DNA of 64,000 nt from Lachnospiraceae bacterium (GCA_910575475.1 CAJTGD010000003.1:124001-188000); one strand, 5' to 3'; positions 51,611-59,065 are shown, counted from the first letter of the stretch. Notes: generated by a model from the sequence alone, not told the origin. Numbers and translations are program-made.

Positions 51611-52330
51611 TCAGCTGACAGCTTTGATACTGTCTGTCCGCTTCACACTCTTCTTGGCCTTACTGATCTGCGGTGTGCTTTTCTTAACTCCGCTGATCCC
51701 TTTTGGGCTTTCTTTCGCTTCTGCTTTTACTACATATACGCACTGCTTTATCCGGAACACTTCATATAGATCCTTCTGGCCTTTTAGTTTCTGGTATGAC
51801 CGCAGCCTCCCAACGATCTTTTTCCCCTCATCCACATCCGCGCATTCAAAGCACATGTTCCTCATATCCTTCATATCCAGGAAGTTGTCCAGCGCTTTCA
51901 CTTCATCACTTTTATTGTTGTCAGCTTTATTTGGTATCTTGACGTTATAGCTTATATTCATCTCTTCTTCTCCATAATTGATATAATCCAGGTGGCGGGC
52001 GGTAATGGTGTCCATGTACGTCATGTCCTCACATCCGGGGACATTTTCATACAGGCTGACCGTCTGGATCCTTCTTGCTTCTTTTGCCAGGTGGTTCCCG
52101 ATTGCGGAGCGCATATCACTCTTCGCGATCGTTGTGAACTTCCACCTGTGCAGCTCCGGCCGCTGGAACCATTTCTTAACGGACAAAAGATACCGCAGGA
52201 TCACGACATCGTACCATTCCTCCGGATCCAGCTTCCTGTCCTGCAGGTACCAGAAAACAACCTGGTGGTTTTCCTCCGCAAACCGCTGTTCCTCCACCGT
52301 CAGGGGTGTATACCGTGTCCTTTCATGCAC
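51611..52330 (-). CDS. Sigma-70 region 2-like phage protein of unknown role
   Basis: The first 100 residues (LTVEEQRFAEENHQVVFWYL; DPEEWYDVVILRYLLSVKKW; KFTTIAKSDMRSAIGNHLAK) follow the helix pattern of sigma-70 region 2. I see no region 4; the rest is basic with a lysine-rich C-terminal tail (KKSTPQISKAKKSVKRTDS). It could be a degenerate sigma or an early regulator. It leads the recombination block. Confidence 0.6.
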   Translation of the reverse strand: MHERTRYTPLTVEEQRFAEENHQVVFWYLQDRKLDPEEWYDVVILRYLLSVKKWFQRPELHRWKFTTIAKSDMRSAIGNHLAKEARRIQTVSLYENVPGCEDMTYMDTITARHLDYINYGEEEMNISYNVKIPNKADNNKSDEVKALDNFLDMKDMRNMCFECADVDEGKKIVGRLRSYQKLKGQKDLYEVFRIKQCVYVVKAEAKESPKGISGVKKSTPQISKAKKSVKRTDSIKAVS

Positions 52331-52347
52331 TGTTTACCCCCCCCCGC

Positions 52348-52812
52348 CTATATGTGCGCTAAGATATCATGGATCATGGCGATGCCTGAATCCGCTTCCA
52401 CGTTGACCCGGCGGTACCCACCGCTGGTAAACTTCGCTGTCACTGTGGAAGGTTCATATCTCAGATCCGCAAGGTCGTGGTAGGCCCTGGTCTTCTGCAG
52501 GGCTGCCAGGAGCAGCTGGCAGATTGCCTGCTTGTCTTCCCTGGCAGGTTCCGGATCCTGTACCGGTTTAAGGCTTTCCTCATAGATATGGAGTATTCTC
52601 TTTGTCAGATCCAGCGTTTCCTCCGGCATCTTTTCTATACCCCAGATGTGGTCTTCTACTTTACATTGCGCTTCCGCGGCGCATCCCATAATAAGGGATT
52701 CCAACTTATCCGACATAACATAGGGATCCAGAGTCAGGGCCATAGCCGCGCCGAACAGTATGCCCAACTCATTTTTTGATATCATTGCTTCATTTTCATT
52801 GATCTTTACCAT
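52348..52812 (-). CDS. Hypothetical early phage protein
   Basis: The 154-residue, mostly helical and acidic protein (MVKINENEAMISKNELGILF; GYRRVNVEADSGIAMIHDIL) has no recognised family. It is the first larger gene after the hairpin at 52859-52893. Confidence 0.62.
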   Translation of the reverse strand: MVKINENEAMISKNELGILFGAAMALTLDPYVMSDKLESLIMGCAAEAQCKVEDHIWGIEKMPEETLDLTKRILHIYEESLKPVQDPEPAREDKQAICQLLLAALQKTRAYHDLADLRYEPSTVTAKFTSGGYRRVNVEADSGIAMIHDILAHI

Positions 52813-52858
52813 TTACAAAACCCTCACTTTCGGTTAAAATGTAGTTGATGATTTTCCT

Positions 52859-52893
52859 GAGCACCCAACGGTTGCCGCCGTTCCTGGGTGCTC
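52859..52893. other. Perfect-armed hairpin in the early operon
   Basis: Arms GAGCACCCA and TGGGTGCTC, extended inside by AACG and CGTT, enclose a short loop. There is no T run, so an RNA-processing or protein-binding role is as likely as termination. Confidence 0.5.
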
Positions 52894-52937
52894 ATTCTTG
52901 ATTCTGTGTTTTTCACGTTCTGACCACCTACCCTTTT

Positions 52938-53087
52938 TTACACCCTGAAATACACCACCAGCGCCAGGCAGGACAGGTTCCCCAGCACGTACCCCAAGGC
53001 AATGCTGCAGGCGCAGATGATAAACACGGTACGCCGCTTCCGTTTCTTCTGCCGATGCCTGGCATATGCACGGTCGTATTTATCCAT
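52938..53087 (-). CDS. 49-residue phage membrane protein
   Basis: The frame starts MDKYDRAYARHRQKKRKRRT, a basic N-terminus, and continues into one membrane segment (VFIICACSIALGYVLGNLSC). The ATG overlaps the stop of the excisionase-like gene (GGAAATGGATAA), so translation is coupled. A different open frame over the same bases (52928-53140) is only a shadow. Confidence 0.62.
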   Translation of the reverse strand: MDKYDRAYARHRQKKRKRRTVFIICACSIALGYVLGNLSCLALVVYFRV

Positions 53088-53292
53088 TTCCGGCCAGCCT
53101 CCTTTCCGCTTCTTCCAATGGGATGCCGTATTCCAAGCACATCAGTCTGGTGCTTATGTCGTACTTTTTATTCTTCCTGCCTTTGATATGCCGTACTTTT
53201 GCAAATCTCCATTCCGGGGCATAAAACCGGACATAACTTTCAGTAACGTTAAGGATCCGTGCCGCTTCCGCGGCGTTTACAATCTCTTTCAA
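53080..53292 (-). CDS. Small helix-turn-helix protein, excisionase or Cox-like
   Basis: The 70-residue protein has a MerR/excisionase-type winged-helix pattern (IVNAAEAARILNVTESYVRF, KVRHIKGRKNKKYDISTRLM). GGAGGTGG precedes the start. Its place at the beginning of the early leftward operon, away from the integrase, is compatible with either an excisionase or an early regulator. Confidence 0.68.
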   Translation of the reverse strand: MKEIVNAAEAARILNVTESYVRFYAPEWRFAKVRHIKGRKNKKYDISTRLMCLEYGIPLEEAERRLAGNG

Positions 53293-53315
53293 TAGACCAC
53301 CTCCTTCTCTTCTGC

Positions 53316-53344
53316 TTGTAAATGCCTTCCATATCTCCTATAAT
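53316..53344 (+). promoter_or_regulatory. Promoter of the rightward YozE-like gene
   Basis: TTGTAA at 53316-53321 and TATAAT at 53339-53344, spacer 17 bases, 51 bases before the start. Confidence 0.65.
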
Positions 53345-53394
53345 CTATGTACAGGTTCCCGCCAGAGCTGAGTACGAAAGAAAGGAGAAAAAAT

Positions 53395-53655
53395 ATGACA
53401 ACACATGACCCATCTTTCAAAGAATGGCTGTTTAACTTCATTAACACCGACACAAACCTTGGAGATTTAGCCGTTGATGTTAAAAAGGACAGAACATTTC
53501 CCGATTCCTCTGATAAAGAAATCCTGATGGGGTATATCAGAAACCGCACTCCTGATAAGTGCATCCATGACACATTATCGGCTGCTATTGACCTTTATAA
53601 TGCGGCTTCAGGTGTGCATGAAGGTCTCTCCCATAGGGTTCCCTATCAAATGTAA
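53395..53655 (+). CDS. YozE/UPF0346-like SAM-fold protein, opposite to the early operon
   Basis: Starting at ATG 53395 (AAAGGAGAAAAAAT upstream), the 86-residue protein (MTTHDPSFKEWLFNFINTDT; NLGDLAVDVKKDRTFPDSSD) matches the small YozE_SAM_like family. It has its own promoter and reads against the leftward early operon. Its last 70 bases overlap, on the other strand, the end of a 51-residue frame. Genes carried in this way in prophages are often expressed from the lysogen. Confidence 0.75.
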   Translation: MTTHDPSFKEWLFNFINTDTNLGDLAVDVKKDRTFPDSSDKEILMGYIRNRTPDKCIHDTLSAAIDLYNAASGVHEGLSHRVPYQM

Positions 53656-53740
53656 ATTTAGGAAGGGACTCCAGACTACTCCGAATAGCTTGGAGTTCCT
53701 TTCTGATCGCCACCAGCTCCTGATAAATCTTTTTCAGCAT
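53585..53740 (-). CDS. 51-residue phage peptide convergent with the YozE-like gene
   Basis: GGAGGTGATGTAAGAA precedes an ATG encoding MLKKIYQELVAIRKELQAIR, then SSLESLPKFTFDREPYGRDL. It is helical at the N-terminus. The ribosome site overlaps the end of the upstream coiled-coil gene. It overlaps the rightward YozE-like gene by 71 bases. Confidence 0.58.
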   Translation of the reverse strand: MLKKIYQELVAIRKELQAIRSSLESLPKFTFDREPYGRDLHAHLKPHYKGQ

Positions 53741-53743
53741 TTC

Positions 53744-54115
53744 TTACATCACCTCCATTCCCTTGAGTTCATCCAAATATTCAATAATAAGCGCATTATT
53801 CTCTTCAAGAATCTGTCTATGCTCCTGAATATGAACATTTGTACATTTCCAAGCAATAGTTTGATTACACAGATTCACTATCAGAAGAATAAAAAGCACT
53901 ATTATTGAAATTCTCAACTGTGATATCTTTTTATCAATAATTTGCTGTGCTTTTTCCAGTGCTGCATTTTGTTCGGCTACCTTTGAAGTGAATTTTTCAT
54001 CAATCGCTATAACTGCCTTATCGACAGCCGTAAATGCTTCAATGATCGCACTTCTGACCTCTTCGCCATAGAAAGCATTATGGATTTTATCAGTGGCTTC
54101 TTTTGTGTTTATCAT
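53744..54115 (-). CDS. Coiled-coil membrane protein with YGEEVR module
   Basis: The 123 residues comprise an N-terminal module (MINTKEATDKIHNAFYGEEV), a coiled coil (VAEQNAALEKAQQIIDKKIS), one membrane segment (about 73-90, ISIIVLFILLIVNLC) and a second short coil. The YGEEVR module is the same as at the start of the tail fibre protein of this phage. Its role in an early membrane protein is unknown; superinfection exclusion is one possibility. Confidence 0.65.
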   Translation of the reverse strand: MINTKEATDKIHNAFYGEEVRSAIIEAFTAVDKAVIAIDEKFTSKVAEQNAALEKAQQIIDKKISQLRISIIVLFILLIVNLCNQTIAWKCTNVHIQEHRQILEENNALIIEYLDELKGMEVM

Positions 54116-54119
54116 CCGT

Positions 54120-54305
54120 TCACACCACCTCCTCCGTCTTTTTGATCTCCGGCACTTCTACCGTTGCAAGGATCGTATAATTTTCATGTCTGTAGCATAC
54201 CCAGAAGCTCCCTCTGGCTTCTCCTTCATTTAATCCGGTGAACTTGTCCATATCTACTTTTCCGGTTCTCTGGTTCTGGAAAACCACGGCGTATGTTTTC
54301 AGCAT
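54120..54305 (-). CDS. Hypothetical small early phage protein
   Basis: The 61-residue beta-rich protein (MLKTYAVVFQNQRTGKVDMD; GSFWVCYRHENYTILATVEV) follows GGAGGTGGTGTGAGAA. No family is recognised. Confidence 0.6.
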   Translation of the reverse strand: MLKTYAVVFQNQRTGKVDMDKFTGLNEGEARGSFWVCYRHENYTILATVEVPEIKKTEEVV

Positions 54306-54327
54306 TTCTCACACCACCTCCTCCGCT

Positions 54328-54855
54328 CTACTCCAACGTTAAATGCATCTGCTCATATTCTGGAACTTTCACAAAATCATCAACCAGCTGGATACCATAT
54401 TGCCTACAGATTAACTGTGCGTTCTCTGTTACCTTGTAAGGCGCTGAACCCTGCCTCTCCATCAATCTGGATATTGCATTGATGAGTTTTGCTACATCCC
54501 CCGGATGCTCTGTGAGAGGAATCTGCAATGCATAAATACCTGTCTTGCGAATTGCCGGAAGTACTTCTGCCGTCACCCAATGCTTGAACTTCTTTGCGGA
54601 TTCCAATTTGCTTCCAAAAATCATTGAATATAAACCAGATTCGTTAATTATATGCATTTCGCGTTTTTGACCTGACCCGTCAAATTGACTGGTCAGCTTA
54701 TCTTCATTATCAACATGCTTTCTTAGCGCCTGGTCTGTGTCTTTATATCCCAAGGCTTCTGCTACATCCTTGCCCACGAACCACGGTTCTCCATCAATCA
54801 TTACGGTTCGTACCTGCCCAAACTCGGCATTTTCAAAAATTTTAATATTGCTCAT
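54328..54855 (-). CDS. Bro-N family phage antirepressor
   Basis: The first 105 residues are a Bro-N domain (GEPWFVGKDVAEALGYKDTD; INESGLYSMIFGSKLESAKK; HWVTAEVLPAIRKTGIYA). The C-terminal 65 residues are shorter than the usual antirepressor DNA-binding tail. It probably modulates the CI-type repressor. It is the second leftward gene after the switch region. Confidence 0.85.
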   Translation of the reverse strand: MSNIKIFENAEFGQVRTVMIDGEPWFVGKDVAEALGYKDTDQALRKHVDNEDKLTSQFDGSGQKREMHIINESGLYSMIFGSKLESAKKFKHWVTAEVLPAIRKTGIYALQIPLTEHPGDVAKLINAISRLMERQGSAPYKVTENAQLICRQYGIQLVDDFVKVPEYEQMHLTLE

Positions 54856-54888
54856 ATATCCTCCTTCTTCTCAACATAACAATTTTTC

Positions 54889-55116
54889 TTACTTTGTTGT
54901 AGATTTTAATTCTACATTTCCTGCAAAAAAAATTTGTCCTACATCAGTTATTGACAATATCATAATAAGTTTTTCTATCTCTGATGCTTTAAATTCAGTA
55001 ATATTATTAAGCTTTTTATAAAAACCCATTTCTGAAATTCCTAATTTTTTTGCAACTTCACGTTTAGTAAATCCCGATTTTTTAATCGCAATTTCAAGTT
55101 CCAAAGTATTTGTCAT
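54889..55116 (-). CDS. Cro-like helix-turn-helix regulator
   Basis: The 75-residue XRE-type protein (FTKREVAKKLGISEMGFYKK) faces the CI-like gene across the operator region, the standard place for Cro. Its last ten codons contain a copy of the operator palindrome, and the intergenic region in front of its start contains the same 27-base sequence. Confidence 0.82.
   Translation of the reverse strand: MTNTLELEIAIKKSGFTKREVAKKLGISEMGFYKKLNNITEFKASEIEKLIMILSITDVGQIFFAGNVELKSTTK
54893..54919. repeat. 27-base repeat copy inside the 3' end of the cro-like gene
   Basis: These 27 bases are identical to 55132-55158. They contain the operator palindrome TGTAGA-N7-TCTACA (54898-54916) and also encode the last residues of the cro-like protein (NVELKSTTK). 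Confidence 0.85.
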
Positions 55117-55131
55117 AATTTATCCTCCTTT

Positions 55132-55234
55132 TTTGTTGTAGATTTTAATTCTACATTTGCATTATTCCATATTGTAGATTATTTGTCAACACTTTTTTAT
55201 TAATTTTAATATTTTTGTTGATTTTTATTCTACT
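55132..55234. promoter_or_regulatory. Three operators of the lysogeny switch
   Basis: Three sites share the form TGTWGA, seven bases, TCWACW. O1 is at 55137-55155 (perfect arms TGTAGA and TCTACA), O2 at 55173-55191 (TGTAGA and TCAACA) and O3 at 55216-55234 (TGTTGA and TCTACT). O2 lies in the spacer of the leftward promoter and O3 overlaps the rightward one. This is a lambda-like layout for CI and Cro binding. Confidence 0.78.
55161..55189 (-). promoter_or_regulatory. Leftward early promoter (PR-like)
   Basis: TTGACA (55184-55189) and AATAAT (55161-55166) on the minus strand, spacer 17 bases, lead into the cro-like gene. Confidence 0.78.
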
Positions 55235-55246
55235 ACATGGTATAGT
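55218..55246 (+). promoter_or_regulatory. Rightward repressor promoter (PRM-like)
   Basis: TTGATT (55218-55223) and TATAGT (55241-55246), spacer 17 bases, lie 39 bases before the CI-like start and overlap operator O3. Confidence 0.72.
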
Positions 55247-55284
55247 TGATATAAACAAAAGTTTATACTGCGGAGGTGGTAGAC

Positions 55285-56058
55285 ATGGAATTGTATAAAC
55301 GAATTCGTAAACGCAGAGAAGAATTAGGAATGTCGCAAGAAGAATTGGCCAAAAAAATGGGATATAAATCTCGTTCTTCAATAAATAAAATAGAAATGGG
55401 AGAAAATGATATTCCACAATCAAAAATTGCTACTTTTGCAAAAGTTCTATTAGTTAGCGAAGCATGGCTTATGGGATATGATGATCAGATTAAAAAAGAG
55501 GATCCAAATATTATAGAACGTGATTCTATTTTAGAAGAAATAGATGAAATACTTAGGCGTAACGGTTGGTCATTATCTTGCGAATCTTATGATGATGATT
55601 ACTTCATCATAAAAAATATAAATGGTGCAACTATCATTGGCTTATATGATTATGAACTATTATCCCGATATATTTCACTAAAAAGAAAAGGAAAAATAAC
55701 GGCAGATTTACTTGTTTCTTCTGAATCAGTTTTCTTTAAATACTTAGAGAGTTTAGGATATTTCATAGATTACGACGTGTTGAATAAGCCCTATATAATC
55801 CATAAGTTCGGTAGTATTACAATAGAGCAGGAACTTTTGAATGATATTCGTTCTAAAATTGATACTTATTCAAAAACAACTATTGACTCCGTTATTTTGA
55901 AATTACACGAAGAAGATTTTCGCAAAGAGCGTAAAGAAAAGGAGCAAATTTCTCAAAATATGCTCAATGCCGCCCATGCCCGAACTGATATAGAAACAAC
56001 ACCAGAAGACCAGGCTCATGATGATGCGATCATGAATGATAACAGTGAATGGGAGTGA
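55285..56058 (+). CDS. CI-like repressor with N-terminal XRE helix-turn-helix
   Basis: Starting at ATG 55285 (GGAGGTGG upstream), the first 70 residues are a clear XRE domain (RIRKRREELGMSQEELAKKM; SRSSINKIEMGENDIPQSKI). The remaining 190 residues are not a LexA/CI peptidase domain: I see no Ser-Lys catalytic pattern. Instead the next gene is an ImmA-like metalloprotease that could cleave this repressor, as in ICEBs1. It maintains lysogeny by binding the three operators. Confidence 0.85.
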   Translation: MELYKRIRKRREELGMSQEELAKKMGYKSRSSINKIEMGENDIPQSKIATFAKVLLVSEAWLMGYDDQIKKEDPNIIERDSILEEIDEILRRNGWSLSCESYDDDYFIIKNINGATIIGLYDYELLSRYISLKRKGKITADLLVSSESVFFKYLESLGYFIDYDVLNKPYIIHKFGSITIEQELLNDIRSKIDTYSKTTIDSVILKLHEEDFRKERKEKEQISQNMLNAAHARTDIETTPEDQAHDDAIMNDNSEWE

Positions 56059-56063
56059 TTTTA

Positions 56064-56519
56064 TTGACGTACGATGATTTATTAGCAGTCGCTAATGAAA
56101 AAGGACTGAAGGTAAAAGAAAAAAGCCTATCTGGAAACGATGGCCGGATAATGGGGAACCGTATTGCAATCCGCAAAGATATGACTACCACAGAAAAAGC
56201 CTGCGTCCTCGCCGAAGAGCTCGGACACCATGAAACCACCGTGGGCAACATAATTGATATGTCGGTCTCGTGGAACCGGAAACAGGAACGGCAGGCGCGG
56301 CTAAACGGATACCAGCGCATGATCGGGCTGATGGGGATTGTCAAGGCATATGAAGCTGGATGCCAAAATCAGTATGAAATCGCTGAATTTCTAAATGTGA
56401 CAGAGGAATATCTTCTGGAATGTATAGAATGCTACCGGGATAAATATGGAACAATGAAAAGCATTGATAATTATACCATATACTTCATCCCCAACTTAGC
56501 AGTAATGAAAATAGTATAA
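56064..56519 (+). CDS. ImmA/IrrE-like metallopeptidase
   Basis: I choose TTG 56064 (GGGAGTGATTTTA upstream) over the earlier ATG at 56049. The 151-residue protein has the zinc-site region TEKACVLAEELGHHETTVG (about 43-61); EELGHH is the phage variant of HExxH. A C-terminal helical part follows (FLNVTEEYLLECIECYRDKY). In ICEBs1, ImmA cleaves the ImmR repressor on DNA damage. The same role is likely here, since the repressor has no self-cleavage domain. Confidence 0.83.
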   Translation: MTYDDLLAVANEKGLKVKEKSLSGNDGRIMGNRIAIRKDMTTTEKACVLAEELGHHETTVGNIIDMSVSWNRKQERQARLNGYQRMIGLMGIVKAYEAGCQNQYEIAEFLNVTEEYLLECIECYRDKYGTMKSIDNYTIYFIPNLAVMKIV

Positions 56520-56573
56520 CCGCTTCGGCGTTCATATCATTATCGGCAGAAATGTAGAAAGGAACCGTGCGAA

Positions 56574-56888
56574 ATGCTTAATATTGATACTTTGAAATCA
56601 TTAAACAGCATAAATAATATTGCAGTTACCGAGCATGCGCGAATACGACTCATTGAGCGTGGAATAGCAATTAATGACGTGGTAAGCTGTATATCATCCG
56701 GCGAAATAATAAAGCAATATGAAGATGACAAACCTTTTCCAAGTTGCTTAATTCTTGGAACCTCTACACATAACACCCCTATTCATATTGTGGTGAGTAT
56801 TGATAGCGAATATATCCACTTAATAACAGCATATTATCCTGATGCTGACAAGTGGGAATCTGACTTCAAAACCAGAAAGGAGCATTAA
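56574..56888 (+). CDS. DUF4258 protein, probable toxin
   Basis: The 104 residues (VTEHARIRLIERGIAINDVV; SSGEIIKQYEDDKPFPSCLI; HIVVSIDSEYIHLITAYYPD) match DUF4258, a RelE/MqsR-like fold. It is followed two bases later by a YgiT-type zinc protein, the common partner. The pair is a likely type II toxin-antitoxin module with the toxin first, as in mqsRA. Confidence 0.8.
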   Translation: MLNIDTLKSLNSINNIAVTEHARIRLIERGIAINDVVSCISSGEIIKQYEDDKPFPSCLILGTSTHNTPIHIVVSIDSEYIHLITAYYPDADKWESDFKTRKEH

Positions 56889-56890
56889 TC

Positions 56891-57118
56891 ATGAAATGTA
56901 TGAAATGCGGCGCATCAGCCCAAAAAGGATTTACAACGAGTGTAACCGATCTACAGGACTGCCTTGTGATCGTTCGAAATGTGCCCTGCTTTAAATGTTC
57001 AGAATGTAATGAAATTATTTACACTGGTGATGTTATCCAGCAGCTGGAAGAGATTATTGCTTCTGCAAAAAAATTAATGCAGGAAATCTCCATCATTGAC
57101 TATTCAAAGGTAGCATAA
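56891..57118 (+). CDS. YgiT-type zinc-finger antitoxin (short form)
   Basis: The 75-residue protein has the two CxxC pairs CMKCG and CFKCSEC of the YgiT/MqsA N-terminal domain, then a short helix (IQQLEEIIASAKKLMQEIS). It lacks the DNA-binding helix-turn-helix of full MqsA, so autoregulation is doubtful. It directly follows the DUF4258 gene. Confidence 0.8.
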   Translation: MKCMKCGASAQKGFTTSVTDLQDCLVIVRNVPCFKCSECNEIIYTGDVIQQLEEIIASAKKLMQEISIIDYSKVA

Positions 57119-57132
57119 AAAGGAGTGATATT

Positions 57133-57678
57133 ATGCCATTGCCACAAAAACAAGTTTATACATCCGAAGATTACTGGAACCTTCCGGACGGCCAGCGTGC
57201 AGAGCTGATCGATGGGAAGCTGTACGCCATGGCGCCACCGAACCGGATTCATCAAAAACTTATTATGGAACTGACATCAGTAATCCATAACCACATAAAA
57301 AATAAGTCTGGTTCTTGCGAAGTTTATCCCGCCCCGTTTGCAGTAAATCTAAACTCTAATGATAAGGTATGGGTAGAGCCGGACATCTCCGTTATCTGTG
57401 ATAAAGATAAGCTGTCCGATCGGGGATGCGAAGGCGCTCCCGACTGGATCATTGAGATTACTTCCCCCAGCACCTCCCGGATGGACTATTCCATAAAACT
57501 TTTCAAATATCGTACTGCTGGGGTACGGGAATACTGGATCGTGAATCCGATAACAAAAATCGTCCAAACCTATTGCTTTGAAGGTGAGGATGATTCATGT
57601 CAACATACCTTTGATGATCCGATACAAACTCATATATTTGATGACCTGACAATCAAAATATCTGATTTTCTACCGTAA
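57133..57678 (+). CDS. Uma2 family (DUF820) PD-(D/E)XK nuclease-like protein
   Basis: The 181 residues include YTSEDYWNLPDGQRAELIDG near the start, the catalytic region VWVEPDISVICDKDKL (about 80) and APDWIIEITSPSTSRMD (about 100), and FKYRTAGVREYWIVNP. This is the restriction endonuclease-like Uma2 fold. Its role in prophages is unknown. GGAGTGATATT precedes the ATG. Confidence 0.83.
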   Translation: MPLPQKQVYTSEDYWNLPDGQRAELIDGKLYAMAPPNRIHQKLIMELTSVIHNHIKNKSGSCEVYPAPFAVNLNSNDKVWVEPDISVICDKDKLSDRGCEGAPDWIIEITSPSTSRMDYSIKLFKYRTAGVREYWIVNPITKIVQTYCFEGEDDSCQHTFDDPIQTHIFDDLTIKISDFLP

Positions 57679-57832
57679 ATGAAAAACCGCCCCTGCGCCA
57701 ACAGGAACGGCCTTCAGATACATCCGAAGATGTACAATCAAAATTTAGCACAAACGTATTGTATCATCTTTGGTGACGGCCTGCAATAGACAGGCTGTTA
57801 TTTTTATACCTTTTTTTCAGGAGGATGATACG

Positions 57833-58990
57833 ATGGCACGTAAAAAGAAGTACCCCAAACTCCCCAACGGATACGGATCCATCAAAAAACTGTCCGGAAA
57901 GCGCCGTAATCCCTATGGCGTCTATCCGCCTTCCACAGAGCTGATTGCCCCCGGCCAGTACGCCCCTGTGAAAGCGATCTGCTACGTGGATGATTATATG
58001 AAGGGCTTTGCCGTCCTGACTGCCTGGCATGCCGGAACCTATTATCCGGGATTCGAACGGACCCTGAACGACTTCGACCAGAACCGGACTCTGAACAGCA
58101 CCATGGACAATATCCTGCTGGATTACCTGCAGGCGGCAAGGGTTGAGCAGAACAAAGAGAAAACCGCTACCTTTGCGGAAGTGTACGAGGGATTTTATAG
58201 AGACAAGTATGAGGATTCGAAAAAGACATATTCCAAGGCAAGTATGAATTGTACAAAAGCTGCTTTCAAAAATTGTGCCGAATTGCATGACAAGCCTTTT
58301 GCTGATCTGCGGTACCATGACCTGCAGAACGTCATAGATAATTGTCCCAAAAAGCATTCCTCTTTAGAGCTGATCCTGTCTCTCTTCCACCAGATGTACG
58401 CTTATGCTGAAAAGTTTGAACTCTGCGAAAAGGATTATTCTGTACATGTCAAGATAAAGAAGGCAGAGGATGACGAACACGGCGTCCCATTTTCTGAGGA
58501 TGAGCTTGCAATACTCTGGCAGTACAAGGAGGATCCCGTCGTGGAATTTCTTTTGATCATGTGCTATTCCGGGTACCGGATAAAAGCGTATGAAACCATT
58601 GAGGTAAATCTGAAAGAAAAATATTTCCGGGGAGGTGTAAAGACTGATGCCGGGAAAGACCGTATTGTCCCGATACACTCCGGAATCTATGCGCTGGTGA
58701 AGCGCCGTACAAAGAATCAGGATGCAATCCTTGATATAACTCCAGGTACCTTTCGAAACAGGATGTATGAAACTCTGGAGCAGATTGGGATGCAGAGGCA
58801 TACTCCCCATGATGCCAGACACACATTCTCCATGCTCTGCGAAAAGTACCGAGTGAACGAAAATGATCGGAAGCGAATGCTTGGACACGCTTTCCAGGAT
58901 ATTACAAATAAAGTCTATGGACACAGGACGGTTGAGGAGCTCCGCAAAGAGATCGAAAAGATTAAAATTCCCGTAAAAAACAGTACATAA
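57833..58990 (+). CDS. int: Tyrosine recombinase, phage integrase
   Basis: Starting at ATG 57833 (AGGAGGATGATACG), the 385-residue protein has an N-terminal arm-binding region (LPNGYGSIKKLSGKRRNPYG), a core-binding region with a SAM-like helical pattern (about 100-200), and the catalytic domain. The active-site residues are R in CYSGYRIKAYE, K in GGVKTDAGKDRI, H-x-x-R in TPHDARHTF, H in LGHAF and the nucleophile Y in KVYGH. It lies next to the right attachment site and reads toward it. A hairpin terminator and two arm-type sites follow. Confidence 0.92.
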   Translation: MARKKKYPKLPNGYGSIKKLSGKRRNPYGVYPPSTELIAPGQYAPVKAICYVDDYMKGFAVLTAWHAGTYYPGFERTLNDFDQNRTLNSTMDNILLDYLQAARVEQNKEKTATFAEVYEGFYRDKYEDSKKTYSKASMNCTKAAFKNCAELHDKPFADLRYHDLQNVIDNCPKKHSSLELILSLFHQMYAYAEKFELCEKDYSVHVKIKKAEDDEHGVPFSEDELAILWQYKEDPVVEFLLIMCYSGYRIKAYETIEVNLKEKYFRGGVKTDAGKDRIVPIHSGIYALVKRRTKNQDAILDITPGTFRNRMYETLEQIGMQRHTPHDARHTFSMLCEKYRVNENDRKRMLGHAFQDITNKVYGHRTVEELRKEIEKIKIPVKNST

Positions 58991-59001
58991 ATTCACTTAC
59001 G

Positions 59002-59021
59002 TTAGTAACACGTTAGCGACA
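59002..59021 (+). repeat. Right integrase arm-type sites
   Basis: TTAGTAACA (59002) and TTAGCGACA (59013) are 11 bases apart, the same motif and spacing as at 17215-17234. Confidence 0.6.
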
Positions 59022-59031
59022 AACGCAACGA

Positions 59032-59057
59032 AAAAGCCCGTAAATACGGGATTTTTC
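59032..59057 (+). terminator. Terminator after the integrase gene
   Basis: Arms CCCGTA and TACGGG (59037-59050) with a two-base loop are preceded by AAAAAG and followed by ATTTTTCT, so it should work in both directions. It would stop phage transcription before the host operon. Confidence 0.8.
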
Positions 59058-59065
59058 TACAGCAA

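Noticed and set aside
52928..53140. 70-codon frame with many Trp, Gly and Cys residues
   Set aside because: It is a shadow of the 49-residue membrane protein, which has a coupled start and a sensible sequence.
57690..57740. Hairpin after the Uma2 gene as a terminator
   Set aside because: The stem is interrupted and no T run follows; it is not convincing.
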